Positions 1 to 5,571 of a stretch of 11,807 nt of DNA are shown here, piece after piece. The stretch comes from an uncultured Chitinophagaceae bacterium (GTDB taxonomy: Bacteria; Bacteroidota; Bacteroidia; Chitinophagales; Chitinophagaceae): contig CALGAP010000024.1 of NCBI GenBank assembly GCA_937958995.1, positions 1 to 11,807 of the forward strand. The letters are read 5' to 3'. Numbering within the stretch: the stretch's first letter is position 1; the number at the start of each line of letters is the position of its first letter. The translations under genes and the position numbers were made by a program. Under the pieces are notes generated by a model. That model ran no database searches. It was not told where the DNA came from and worked only from the letters and a program-made list of their open reading frames with translations.

Positions 1-188
1 AACCCAAATAATGGAAAACGAAAACATAGGGGAAATGTTTTGCGTTTAGATGCTTTCGCGCTTTAACGCGCGAATCCATTTTTCGTATAAATTATTAACT
101 TCGGTTCGCCGTAGTAAATGTATCCTTTAAACGAGGTCACCTTTGCATAGGGTGCACGAAGAAAATTTCGCCTCAGCGATGATACGGC
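1..188. other. Left flank of the element, no confident gene
   Basis: This AT-rich stretch lies outside the proposed attL and shows no complete gene. Open frames of about 20 codons run in from the left edge in two forward frames, ending at 47-49 and 64-66, so it could hold the 3' end of an upstream gene, but nothing is recognisable. A perfect 6-bp inverted repeat (TCGCGC, loop TTTAAC, GCGCGA) lies at 56-73 without a U-tract. A leftward frame ends at 63-65; see the separate entry. Confidence 0.4.
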
Positions 189-200
189 GAGCCGTATCAC
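63..200 (-). pseudogene. Possible 3' remnant of a host reading frame cut by attL
   Basis: On the minus strand a frame is open from a stop at 249-251 down to TAA at 63-65, about 61 codons, with no ATG and only a GTG at 198-200. The part outside attL ends in a protein-like stretch (YIYYGEPKLIIYTKNGFAR). If the element were removed and the two flanks rejoined, the same frame would gain an ATG at 9524-9526. No family is recognised. It may be the 3' end of a host gene interrupted by integration, or simply an open stretch of non-coding DNA. Confidence 0.2.
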
Positions 201-214
201 AAGTGATGGTAAAA
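166..214. other. Candidate attL of the serine-recombinase element
   Basis: A near-perfect dyad, TGATACGGC-GA-GCCGTATCA, spans 180-199 with GA (189-190) at its centre. Its right half continues as CCGTATCA, then CAAGTGA, then TGGTAAAA to 214. The same right-half pattern, CCGTATCA followed after a few bases by TGGTAA, recurs at 9518-9538 beside the 3' end of the large serine recombinase gene, in the same orientation and also beside a central GA. Large serine recombinases act on imperfect dyads of about 40-50 bp with a 2-bp core, which fits. The call is by eye, without an empty-site comparison. Confidence 0.55.
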
Positions 215-262
215 GAAAGAGTCGAATTGACAATTCCGTTTTGTATGATTATTAATAATTAA
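191..262 (+). other. Detached 3' extension of the integrase frame (alternative C-terminus)
   Basis: In a circle formed by joining 9516 to 191, the reading frame of the large serine recombinase would not meet its TAA at 9526-9528. It would run on through 23 codons from 191 to a TAA at 260-262, adding residues that include VKERVELTIPF. The stretch ends just before the methyltransferase promoter. It is offered as a recombination-dependent alternative end of the integrase, resting wholly on the att assignment. Confidence 0.4.
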
Positions 263-283
263 GATCAGTACAGCAAAATGGCA

Positions 284-312
284 TTGTAAAAGAACATGTG
301 TTCTCGTATAAT
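284..312 (+). promoter_or_regulatory. Sigma-A-like promoter with an embedded LexA-like box
   Basis: TTGTAA at 284-289 and TATAAT at 307-312 are separated by exactly 17 bp, a strong vegetative promoter for the methyltransferase gene 64 bp further on. The spacer contains the palindrome AGAACATGTGTTCT (291-304). Its core GAACATGTGTTC fits the Bacillus LexA/DinR consensus GAACRNRYGTTY at every position; only the flanking C and G of the full consensus are replaced by A and T. Bound there, a repressor would block RNA polymerase. The promoter is well supported; the identity of the repressor is inferred from the motif. Confidence 0.65.
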
Positions 313-375
313 TGAATTTAATTTTATTTGTGTTTCTCAAAAGACATCTGGCAATATATCAGAAAGGATGATTTT

Positions 376-1350
376 ATGACAGAGGAAAAAAATGTTGACT
401 TGTATCTATCTCCTAACCAGATATATTGCGGTGATTCTTCTATATTGTTACAACAAATTGAACCAAATTCTATCAGTTTAAGCGTATGGTCACCTCCTTA
501 TCATGTTGGGAAAGAATATGAGGCTGACCAAAGCTATGAAGAATGGACCGAACTATTAAAAGAGGTTATCAAGCACCATTTCAAAATCCTTAAACCAGGA
601 GCATTTCTCGTAATAAATATTGATGATATTTTAGCCTTTCCCGATGTGAATATGCCGAGAATTCAGGCGCCAAATACTTCTAAACTTCGTTCACCTGTCA
701 CCAAAGAACAGATTTTAGAGGTATTAAAACAAAATCCTGGATTGAATAGATATCAGTTGGCTGAAATTTTTAATTGTAGTGAACAGACCATTGATCGCAG
801 ATTAAATGGAAATAATATACGGGGAGGAAAATACTCAGTTCAAACAAGAGTTAAATTAGTCGGTGGGATTATAGAATCATTTGCATATGAAGCTGGTTTA
901 TATTTATACGATAGAAGAATTTGGGTAAAAGACCCTGCTTGGGCAAATTCACAGTGGCATTCAAATTCTTATAGATCTGTATCTGAATTTGAATATCTCT
1001 ATTTCTTTTGGAAACCGGGTGAGACGGTAATTGATCGAAATAGATTGACAAAAGAAGAATGGTCTACGTGGGGGAGTAGAGGAGTTTGGTATATACCTTC
1101 TGTTAGAAAAAATGATGATCATGTAGCAAAATTCCCTTTAGAGCTCCCAAAACGACTTATAAGATTGCTCACCTCAGAAAATGATATAGTCTTAGACTGT
1201 TTTGTAGGTAGTGGAACAACTGCTGTTGCTGCTATTGAGACGAACAGAAAGTATATCGGAATTGATAAAGAACCAAAGTACGTTGAACTGTCAAAAAAAA
1301 ATATACAATTAGCTTTATTGCAACAGAGCCAACAACAAATGGAGTTCTAA
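376..1350 (+). CDS. Type II DNA methyltransferase, beta class, probably N4-cytosine
   Basis: This is the methyltransferase of the adjoining restriction system and should protect its recognition sites. The catalytic motif IV, SPPY, is at residues 39-42, and the SAM-binding motif I, DCFVGSGTT, is at 274-282. That order (IV before I) defines the beta class, and SPPY, as opposed to DPPY, favours N4-cytosine methylation. Between them, at about residues 105-143, sits an inserted helix-turn-helix-like segment (LAEIFNCSEQTIDRRL), unusual for a minimal methyltransferase and possibly a DNA-recognition or autoregulatory part. An in-frame TTG lies upstream at 328, but ATG 376 follows AGAAAGGA (361-368) at good spacing. 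The protein has 324 residues. It is convergent with the endonuclease gene across a shared terminator. The partner resembles BglI, so the target is probably GCCN5GGC, by inference. Confidence 0.88.
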   Translation: MTEEKNVDLYLSPNQIYCGDSSILLQQIEPNSISLSVWSPPYHVGKEYEADQSYEEWTELLKEVIKHHFKILKPGAFLVINIDDILAFPDVNMPRIQAPNTSKLRSPVTKEQILEVLKQNPGLNRYQLAEIFNCSEQTIDRRLNGNNIRGGKYSVQTRVKLVGGIIESFAYEAGLYLYDRRIWVKDPAWANSQWHSNSYRSVSEFEYLYFFWKPGETVIDRNRLTKEEWSTWGSRGVWYIPSVRKNDDHVAKFPLELPKRLIRLLTSENDIVLDCFVGSGTTAVAAIETNRKYIGIDKEPKYVELSKKNIQLALLQQSQQQMEF

Positions 1351-1515
1351 ATAAAAGGGACTGTCTCAAAAGAGTAACAGTAAATGATGAGATCTCAAGA
1401 ATAAAACATCCCGTTTCAATGCCAACACTGGAACGGGATGTTAGTTTTTGACTTAAAATTACGTCTAAAGTGGTGCTGTAGAAATGCACAATAACGTAGA
1501 GAACCTCTTTTTCAT
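1351..1515. terminator. Convergent intergenic region with a bidirectional terminator
   Basis: The stem AACATCCCGTT (1405-1415) pairs perfectly with AACGGGATGTT (1432-1442) and can be extended inward by three pairs including one G-U. It is followed by TTTTT (1445-1449) rightward and by a T-rich run leftward. It would end both the methyltransferase and the endonuclease transcripts. A 10-bp palindrome TGAGATCTCA lies at 1388-1397 and ACTGT/ACAGT arms at 1360-1381; no function is assigned to these. Confidence 0.85.
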
Positions 1516-2400
1516 TTAAGTTACGACAATTTCAACATCTCTCCAAGGTGAAATCTCTTTCAATATTCTAAGATCAATTCTGCACCTAAGTTTTCGAGGG
1601 TTTTTTGATTTGTCATCTTTTCCAGGATAAAGTAGCCCCGGATAAGTTTTTATGTAATTTGGATTGATAGTCAATAATAAGCCATTTGGAACACAAGTTA
1701 GACGAATCTTTGATAATGGTTGTCCACGCAATGCAGGATTGTCCAAATGAAGCATCTTATAAATAGGTTTAATGTAAATGTGAACTACTGGAGCAACAAT
1801 GTTATTACTAAACACAAACAATGGCGGGACAGCAGGGAAAAAATCGTGACTTGCTGTTTTTTTGGCGATCATTTTAGTATTGATTATATTTTGATCAGGA
1901 CTATTCCAGATTCCGTCACCTGATACTTGGTTGGGAGAAACAACAACCTCATCTTTATCATCACGTGGCCCGACAGATTTTGTATCTAAAAACAACATAA
2001 TAGAATTAGTAATTGAGTTTTTCAATGCGATACTTGGACCTTGTACTAAGTAGCGATCATCAGGACCAGTTGGTATACCTATTTCACGAATTGAGAACGA
2101 ATTCTGTAAATATCTCTTAATTTTATGGCCTACTGCATGCTCTCCAACCTCTAACCAAGGAATTTGATCTCCAACGGGGCTTCGTCCTCGATTTTCAGGT
2201 GGATATTCACCCCAAAATGGGTATAGAAAACTTGCCTCGTTATAGTCAGCAATAATTTCATGAATGTTATTTTGTACTACATTGCAGACGACACGAAAAA
2301 TATGTTTTTCTATCTCAATTAGCTCAGAAGGAGTTTGAATAAAATGGTTACGTGCAGAATTATACAAATTGAACATCTGATCTCTATAGCGGTTAAACAT
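1516..2400 (-). CDS. BglI-like type II restriction endonuclease
   Basis: This endonuclease resembles BglI, which cuts at GCCNNNNNGGC. From memory of the BglI sequence, several blocks align in order: ADYNEASFLYPFW near residue 51, GDQIPWLEVGE near 78, REIGIPTGPDDRYL near 105, DTKSVGPRD at 139-147 and VSPNQVSG near 154. The catalytic residues of BglI (Asp116, Asp142, Lys144) correspond to Asp114, Asp139 and Lys141 here, a PD-(D/E)XK site. The length, 294 residues, is close to BglI's (about 299). ATG 2400 is preferred over an in-frame GTG at 2430 because GGGGGAAAG sits just before it and BglI also begins near this point. The gene lies downstream of the controller gene on the same strand, with a 143-bp gap carrying a dyad. 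The same GCCN5GGC specificity is likely but inferred. Confidence 0.93.
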   Translation of the reverse strand: MFNRYRDQMFNLYNSARNHFIQTPSELIEIEKHIFRVVCNVVQNNIHEIIADYNEASFLYPFWGEYPPENRGRSPVGDQIPWLEVGEHAVGHKIKRYLQNSFSIREIGIPTGPDDRYLVQGPSIALKNSITNSIMLFLDTKSVGPRDDKDEVVVSPNQVSGDGIWNSPDQNIINTKMIAKKTASHDFFPAVPPLFVFSNNIVAPVVHIYIKPIYKMLHLDNPALRGQPLSKIRLTCVPNGLLLTINPNYIKTYPGLLYPGKDDKSKNPRKLRCRIDLRILKEISPWRDVEIVVT

Positions 2401-2429
2401 GTCTTTCCCCCAAATAATATAAGAGGTCA

Positions 2430-2450
2430 CAAAGTAATATTATCACTTTG
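2430..2450. promoter_or_regulatory. 21-bp dyad upstream of the endonuclease gene
   Basis: CAAAGT (2430-2435) and ACTTTG (2445-2450) are perfect inverted arms, and the interior continues the symmetry with ATA and TAT about a central T. The dyad lies 30-50 bp upstream of the endonuclease start, where a controller protein could act on endonuclease expression. A weak imperfect stem (2451-2473) followed by TTTT on the minus strand may attenuate read-through from the controller gene. No clear sigma-A promoter was found here. Confidence 0.5.
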
Positions 2451-2543
2451 AAAACCCTTGGGGAAGAAGGTTTAGAGAGGGGATTTGTAAAGACCGTGGA
2501 TTGAAATATTGGTTGAAACCAAAATAAAAAATAATGACCTGCA

Positions 2544-2897
2544 TTATTTTTGTGAAAATGTATTGAAAATTTCAATTAATATATTTTTAGTCATTTTGAT
2601 TTGTGATATATTTTTAGTTCTTAAAAGTGCCACTACTTCTTGGAGTAGAATATCTTTTTCTTCCGGTGGAGGGATTAAGTATGGTTTATCAAAATCAAAA
2701 AACATTTTAGGTTCAACATCTAAAGCTTCTGCAATTTTTGCGATATTTTCAAGCGAAATATTGCGTTCTCCTCGTTCTACCCCGCCTATATATGAAAAAT
2801 GGAAGCCACAAAATTCACCTAATTGATCTTGTGACAATCCCCTTGCTTTTCGGTAATCGCGAATTTTTGAACCGACTAATTTTCGAATGTCTGGCAA
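2544..2897 (-). CDS. XRE-family controller (C) protein of the R-M system
   Basis: This is a small DNA-binding protein with a typical XRE helix-turn-helix at about residues 8-62 (IRDYRKARGLSQDQLGEFCG, then VERGERNISLENIAKIAEAL), followed by a short helical tail. Its place directly upstream of the endonuclease gene on the same strand is that of the controller proteins of type II systems, which activate themselves and the endonuclease so that methylation comes first after entry. The longest frame begins at GTG 2906, but AAGGG abuts that codon. TTG 2897 lies 7-8 bases after AAGGGG and is the better start, giving 117 residues. A divergent palindromic operator lies about 75-90 bp upstream. It could instead repress the divergent membrane-protein gene. 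Confidence 0.8.
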   Translation of the reverse strand: MPDIRKLVGSKIRDYRKARGLSQDQLGEFCGFHFSYIGGVERGERNISLENIAKIAEALDVEPKMFFDFDKPYLIPPPEEKDILLQEVVALLRTKNISQIKMTKNILIEIFNTFSQK

Positions 2898-2969
2898 TGT
2901 AAACACCCCTTAATTAGAGTGTAGACAAAGCCACTACCGGAGATAAGCAATATAAAAGTACTGGATTGT

Positions 2970-2999
2970 TTGATACTTATAAGTATCGTAAACTATAAT
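2970..2999 (+). promoter_or_regulatory. Promoter overlapping a perfect 16-bp palindromic operator
   Basis: TTGATA (2970-2975) and TATAAT (2994-2999), 18 bp apart, form a good rightward promoter for the gene at 3034. A perfect 16-bp palindrome, GATACTTATAAGTATC (2972-2987), covers the -35 box and much of the spacer. It lies in the divergent region between this gene and the XRE controller, so the XRE protein is the natural candidate ligand and could control both directions. The leftward promoter could not be placed with confidence. Confidence 0.65.
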
Positions 3000-3033
3000 C
3001 GTATGTAGCAATTTACGAAAGGGCGATCATTTC

Positions 3034-3753
3034 ATGCAAGGGAAAAACACTATTTCACAAAAGTCAAAAAGCTCCATACAACAAAGTCGGCTATCCCCCA
3101 GTACTTCAGCTAATGGCAGTGTGTCTCAATTACCTAAGAACACAACAGAGCAAAAGAGCAACGTCAATCGTAAGAAGTCTCAAAATAGCTTTATACAGGG
3201 ATGTCTCGGTTGCTTGGGTTTTTCTATTCTGTTAGTTATCGTTTTTATTGTGCTTCTTAATATATTTGCTAATAAAGGACAACATTCGAATTCTAATATT
3301 GGCTCAGTAGTAAGTACATCCCATTCGAATATTAATGAGAAAATTAGTTCGTTGATCACTGGTACGATAGGTGATAAAACAAACACTGGTGAGAAAAAGA
3401 TTATTGAACTTCAGGTGAACGACCACGCAGGAACAAAAAAGGAAGGAGATAAAATTGTTGTTGTAAAACTGCATGGAAACAATAATCTAAATTCACAAAT
3501 GATAAAAGGTGGAATGCAGTTAGAATCAATCAAGATTTTTAAGCAGTTGTTTCAACTTAATGAAATTGAAGAGGTAGATCTGATATGGCAATTTCCAACT
3601 ACAGATACTTTGGGTAATTCGACATTGAACACTGTTTTGAAAATCAACATATCGCGTACTACAGCTTCTAAAATAAACTGGGATGGGTTTGATAAAGATA
3701 ATTTGGCTTCCGTTGCAGATAGTTACTGGGAACATCCAGCGTTACGAGAGTAA
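3034..3753 (+). CDS. Single-pass membrane protein of unknown function
   Basis: No family is recognised for this 239-residue protein. The first 50 residues are polar, rich in Ser, Asn, Gln and Lys, and probably disordered. A transmembrane helix follows at about 57-79 (GCLGFSILLVIVFIVLLNIF), preceded by RKKS, so the N-terminus should be inside and the C-terminal 160 residues outside. The outer part has a linker to about 118 and then a compact, beta-rich-looking segment (IIELQVNDH, KIVVVKLHG, EEVDLIWQF, NTVLKINI). A CxxC (CLGC) lies at the membrane edge. ATG 3034 follows GAAAGGG (3017-3023). Such proteins in elements of this kind are often placed near replication or transfer genes, but no role can be given here. 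Confidence 0.75.
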   Translation: MQGKNTISQKSKSSIQQSRLSPSTSANGSVSQLPKNTTEQKSNVNRKKSQNSFIQGCLGCLGFSILLVIVFIVLLNIFANKGQHSNSNIGSVVSTSHSNINEKISSLITGTIGDKTNTGEKKIIELQVNDHAGTKKEGDKIVVVKLHGNNNLNSQMIKGGMQLESIKIFKQLFQLNEIEEVDLIWQFPTTDTLGNSTLNTVLKINISRTTASKINWDGFDKDNLASVADSYWEHPALRE

Positions 3754-3784
3754 TTATCACTGGGTTTACAAATAATAGGGTTCG

Positions 3785-3802
3785 ACTGTAAACTATAACA
3801 GT
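3785..3802. promoter_or_regulatory. Dyad sharing a decamer with the 2970-2999 promoter
   Basis: ACTGT (3785-3789) and ACAGT (3798-3802) flank AAACTATA. The decamer GTAAACTATA at 3788-3797 also occurs at 2988-2997, where it leads into the TATAAT -10 box. Here it leads into TATAAC (3794-3799). No good -35 box is visible, so this may be an activator-dependent promoter or a second operator for the same regulator, serving the gene at 3915. Confidence 0.4.
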
Positions 3803-3859
3803 AAACTTCTTACTTCCAAGCCTTCATTCCTTTCAACCTTTATACCGTTCAAACTTTGT

Positions 3860-3893
3860 AGCCTTTTCCGTTCCGGAAATGGCTTTTTTATTT
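3860..3893 (+). terminator. Terminator or attenuator just upstream of the 3915 gene
   Basis: AGCCTTTTCC (3860-3869) pairs with GGAAATGGCT (3875-3884) with one mismatch around a GTTCC loop, followed by TTTTTTATTT. It has the form of an intrinsic terminator. It stands only 21 bases before the start codon at 3915, with the ribosome binding site between, leaving no room for another promoter. It therefore ends upstream transcription or works as a leader attenuator for 3915. Confidence 0.7.
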
Positions 3894-3914
3894 CTATTGA
3901 AAGGGTGAAAAACA

Positions 3915-4388
3915 ATGGCGAAAAAGGAAGTTACTAAGATTGTAGGGCAAATTGAATTGGAGGAAATGAAATTAAAGGAGATTGAAGAACGAATTGATAA
4001 CTACTCAGCAAAGGCACAAGAATGCCGCAAAGTAGCCATGCAATTGCAAAGCACAAAAGAACCCAGCCTTGAAATCCATTCTAGGATTAACGAATTATTA
4101 GAACAAGCAAATTATTATTACTCTCTTGCAGAACAGTTAACGCACACCGAAAGATATAACCAACTTCAGAAATTGAACTTGATGAAGGAGACTGCGGTGA
4201 GGCTTCGTCATACCATAAATCACAATAAAGGTGTTTTGTCGGAGTCTATTAAAAACTTGGATGAAGTTAAACAAACTGCACTTGAAATGGTTGAGAATGC
4301 CGAACAAAAAATTATTAATTTGAAATTACTTATTTCTCAGCAAGAAAAAGAATTGATTGTGCTTGAAGGAGGATTGCCGGATGAATAA
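3915..4388 (+). CDS. Coiled-coil protein of unknown function
   Basis: This soluble 157-residue protein is predicted to be almost wholly helical, with heptad-like runs of Leu, Ile, Glu and Lys at about residues 8-35 (ELEEMKLKEIEERI), 48-100 and 118-152 (VENAEQKIINLKLLISQQEK). It has no signal peptide, membrane segment or catalytic motif. ATG 3915 follows AAAGGGTG. It is the first gene of a cluster of small rightward ORFs, and its stop overlaps the next start (ATGAATAA), so the two are translationally coupled. A structural or DNA-organising role is possible, but the sequence does not show one. Confidence 0.75.
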   Translation: MAKKEVTKIVGQIELEEMKLKEIEERIDNYSAKAQECRKVAMQLQSTKEPSLEIHSRINELLEQANYYYSLAEQLTHTERYNQLQKLNLMKETAVRLRHTINHNKGVLSESIKNLDEVKQTALEMVENAEQKIINLKLLISQQEKELIVLEGGLPDE

Positions 4389-4458
4389 TGGATTTTCACC
4401 AGAGGCTTTGAAAGCATGTCGGCAATATCATCGGAAATATATGAGGAAATGGCGCTAA
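4381..4458 (+). CDS. 25-residue peptide, translationally coupled
   Basis: ATG 4381 lies eight bases after a near-ideal AAGGAGG (4366-4372) and overlaps the stop of the preceding gene. The product is short and basic and ends in QYHRKYMRKWR. The strong ribosome binding site and overlap favour real translation. The C-terminal pattern of Tyr, His, Arg and Lys resembles the lead-in of some HNH-type proteins, but no HNH core follows, so it could be a truncated gene or a genuine micropeptide. Confidence 0.5.
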   Translation: MNNGFSPEALKACRQYHRKYMRKWR

Positions 4459-4646
4459 CGACCAGGAAACAAAGAGATGGAAAAACAGTACGAAAAAAGC
4501 GGTGGGAGCGTCTCGCTTTTTTGTAGAATGGGTAGCGAGACAAACGAGAAGGGGGTAAATTCGCGTTGAATAATCAGACGAGGTGAGTTTACCCCTGCCA
4601 GTAATAGAAATAGTGTAAAACAAAAAATAAATGGAGGTAGTTACCT
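4459..4646 (+). other. Structured intergenic RNA region with overlapping hairpins
   Basis: Three inverted repeats fill this gap. AAAAAAGCG (4493-4501) pairs with CGCTTTTTT (4514-4522), giving a terminator-shaped hairpin. GTCTCGCT (4510-4517) pairs perfectly with AGCGAGAC (4534-4541), and the two stems share bases 4514-4517, so they cannot form together. GGGGTAAA (4552-4559) pairs with TTTACCCC (4588-4595). The arrangement resembles an attenuator with an alternative antiterminator fold, or a structured non-coding RNA or transfer origin. No conserved riboswitch core is recognised. Confidence 0.45.
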
Positions 4647-4817
4647 ATGAAGGCAGAAGAGAGAAATTTTTGGGCAGAACAATTGTCGATGGCTGACGAT
4701 GCAAATTATCGGCTGCTATGTTTGTTGACTCATTACGTAGAGTTTATTAATCGTGAGGGCTTGAGCGAACAATTTAACGAATTTTTTAGAAGCAGACAAC
4801 AATACAAAATTAATTAA
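4647..4817 (+). CDS. Small 56-residue protein of unknown function
   Basis: The ORF begins at ATG 4647, preceded by GGAGG (4633-4637), and ends at TAA 4815-4817. The product is acidic at the N-terminus (MKAEERNFWAEQLSMADDA), with a helical middle (YRLLCLLTHYVEFI) and a basic tail. It has no membrane segment or known motif. It sits between the structured region and the zinc-motif gene and is likely co-transcribed with both. The ribosome binding site, codon use and position in the cluster support it as a real gene. Confidence 0.6.
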   Translation: MKAEERNFWAEQLSMADDANYRLLCLLTHYVEFINREGLSEQFNEFFRSRQQYKIN

Positions 4818-4862
4818 GGGAAAAGTCAAAACAGTACTCCATGCAAGGAAAGGGGAATTCAC

Positions 4863-5381
4863 ATGGATGATCTGTTATGTGGAGCAAAAACGCGATCTGG
4901 TGCGGCTTGCAGAAAAAGACCAATGAAAAATGGTCGGTGTTATATGCATGGAGGAGCGAGTACAGGGCCAAAGGATAAAAACAAGCATCGACAAAGTATG
5001 TTGGGCAATAAAAATAGCTTAAAAACCGGGGAGTACGAAAAGATTTGGTTTAATACGATGTCAACAGAAGATATTAGGCAATACGAACTCACACCGACAA
5101 ACGCTTTAGAACAATTGGATCACGAAATTAAGCTTACAGATATTAGGGAAAAAAGGATGATGAACAGAATCAAAGAAGCTGAATGTCTCGAAGTAAAGGA
5201 TAGAGAAGAGAAAATTTTACGTCTTGAAGAGAGCATTACTCGAGTTCAAAACATTAAATCAAGGCTTATAGAACAAAAAATGCGACTATTGGAATGTGAC
5301 AAGACGAAAGAAGAACCTGATTCGTTGGAACAATTAGCATCAATAATTGCAATGGCCAGAAAGCGATATTCGAACATATAA
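4863..5381 (+). CDS. Zinc-motif protein resembling the N-terminus of phage small terminases
   Basis: The N-terminus carries Cys6, Cys16, Cys26 and His29 within CGAKTRSGAACRKRPMKNGR and YMHGGASTGP. The CGAxTRxGxxC...GRCxMHGGxSTGP signature is common at the N-terminus of phage small terminase subunits and related mobile-element proteins, where it probably binds zinc and DNA. From about residue 80 the rest is charged coiled coil (RIKEAECLEVKDREEKILRL). No large terminase, portal or capsid gene is nearby, so packaging is unlikely for this element alone. It may act in DNA binding for replication or transfer, or let a satellite use a helper phage. ATG 4863 follows AAAGGGGAA. At 172 residues it is complete. 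Confidence 0.7.
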   Translation: MDDLLCGAKTRSGAACRKRPMKNGRCYMHGGASTGPKDKNKHRQSMLGNKNSLKTGEYEKIWFNTMSTEDIRQYELTPTNALEQLDHEIKLTDIREKRMMNRIKEAECLEVKDREEKILRLEESITRVQNIKSRLIEQKMRLLECDKTKEEPDSLEQLASIIAMARKRYSNI

Positions 5382-5440
5382 TTTGTGAGGAAGTCTTTCA
5401 TTCTACTGATATCGATGGGACCAATATCTTCGTCTCTGCG

Positions 5441-5479
5441 CGCTTGAATACACTAAAAGTGTTTCAGGCGTTTTTTATT
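5441..5479 (+). terminator. Intrinsic terminator after the zinc-motif gene
   Basis: CGCTTGAA-T-ACACT pairs with AGTGT-TTCAGGCG around an AAA loop, giving a stem of 13 pairs with one bulged T and one G-U, followed by TTTTTT (5471-5476). It closes the small-gene cluster about 60 bp after the stop at 5381. Confidence 0.85.
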
Positions 5480-5497
5480 TTGAATGGTGAGTGACCC

Positions 5498-5510
5498 CTA
5501 TAATTTATAG
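5498..5510. promoter_or_regulatory. TATAAT-containing dyad upstream of the rep gene
   Basis: CTATAA-T-TTATAG is a 13-base perfect dyad that contains a TATAAT. No convincing -35 box lies at the right distance. It lies in the 190-bp gap before the replication initiator, which is otherwise AT-rich with a poly-A/T tract near 5523-5530. It could be the rep promoter with an operator, or part of the replication origin. Confidence 0.35.
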
Positions 5511-5571
5511 TGCATTAACCATAAAAAAATTGGTATTTTACAATATATTATCTTAGAAGGGAGGGGTGACA

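Noticed and set aside
1..66. Short forward frames running in from the left edge
   Set aside because: About 20 codons at the window edge with no recognisable sequence; a gene end is possible but cannot be supported.
1357..1374. GGGACTGTCTCAAAAGAG, which resembles the terminal repeats of some Firmicutes insertion sequences
   Set aside because: No inverted partner or transposase remnant lies nearby, and the stretch fits a plain intergenic region before the terminator.
2509..2826. Plus-strand frame of 105 codons over the controller gene
   Set aside because: It is antisense to the XRE gene, whose HTH is unmistakable, and it has no ribosome binding site or homology.
4477..4569. A 30-codon ORF starting MEKQYEKSGG
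   Set aside because: It overlaps three strong hairpins, has only a weak AGGAAA upstream and its product looks random. The region is better explained as structured RNA or DNA.
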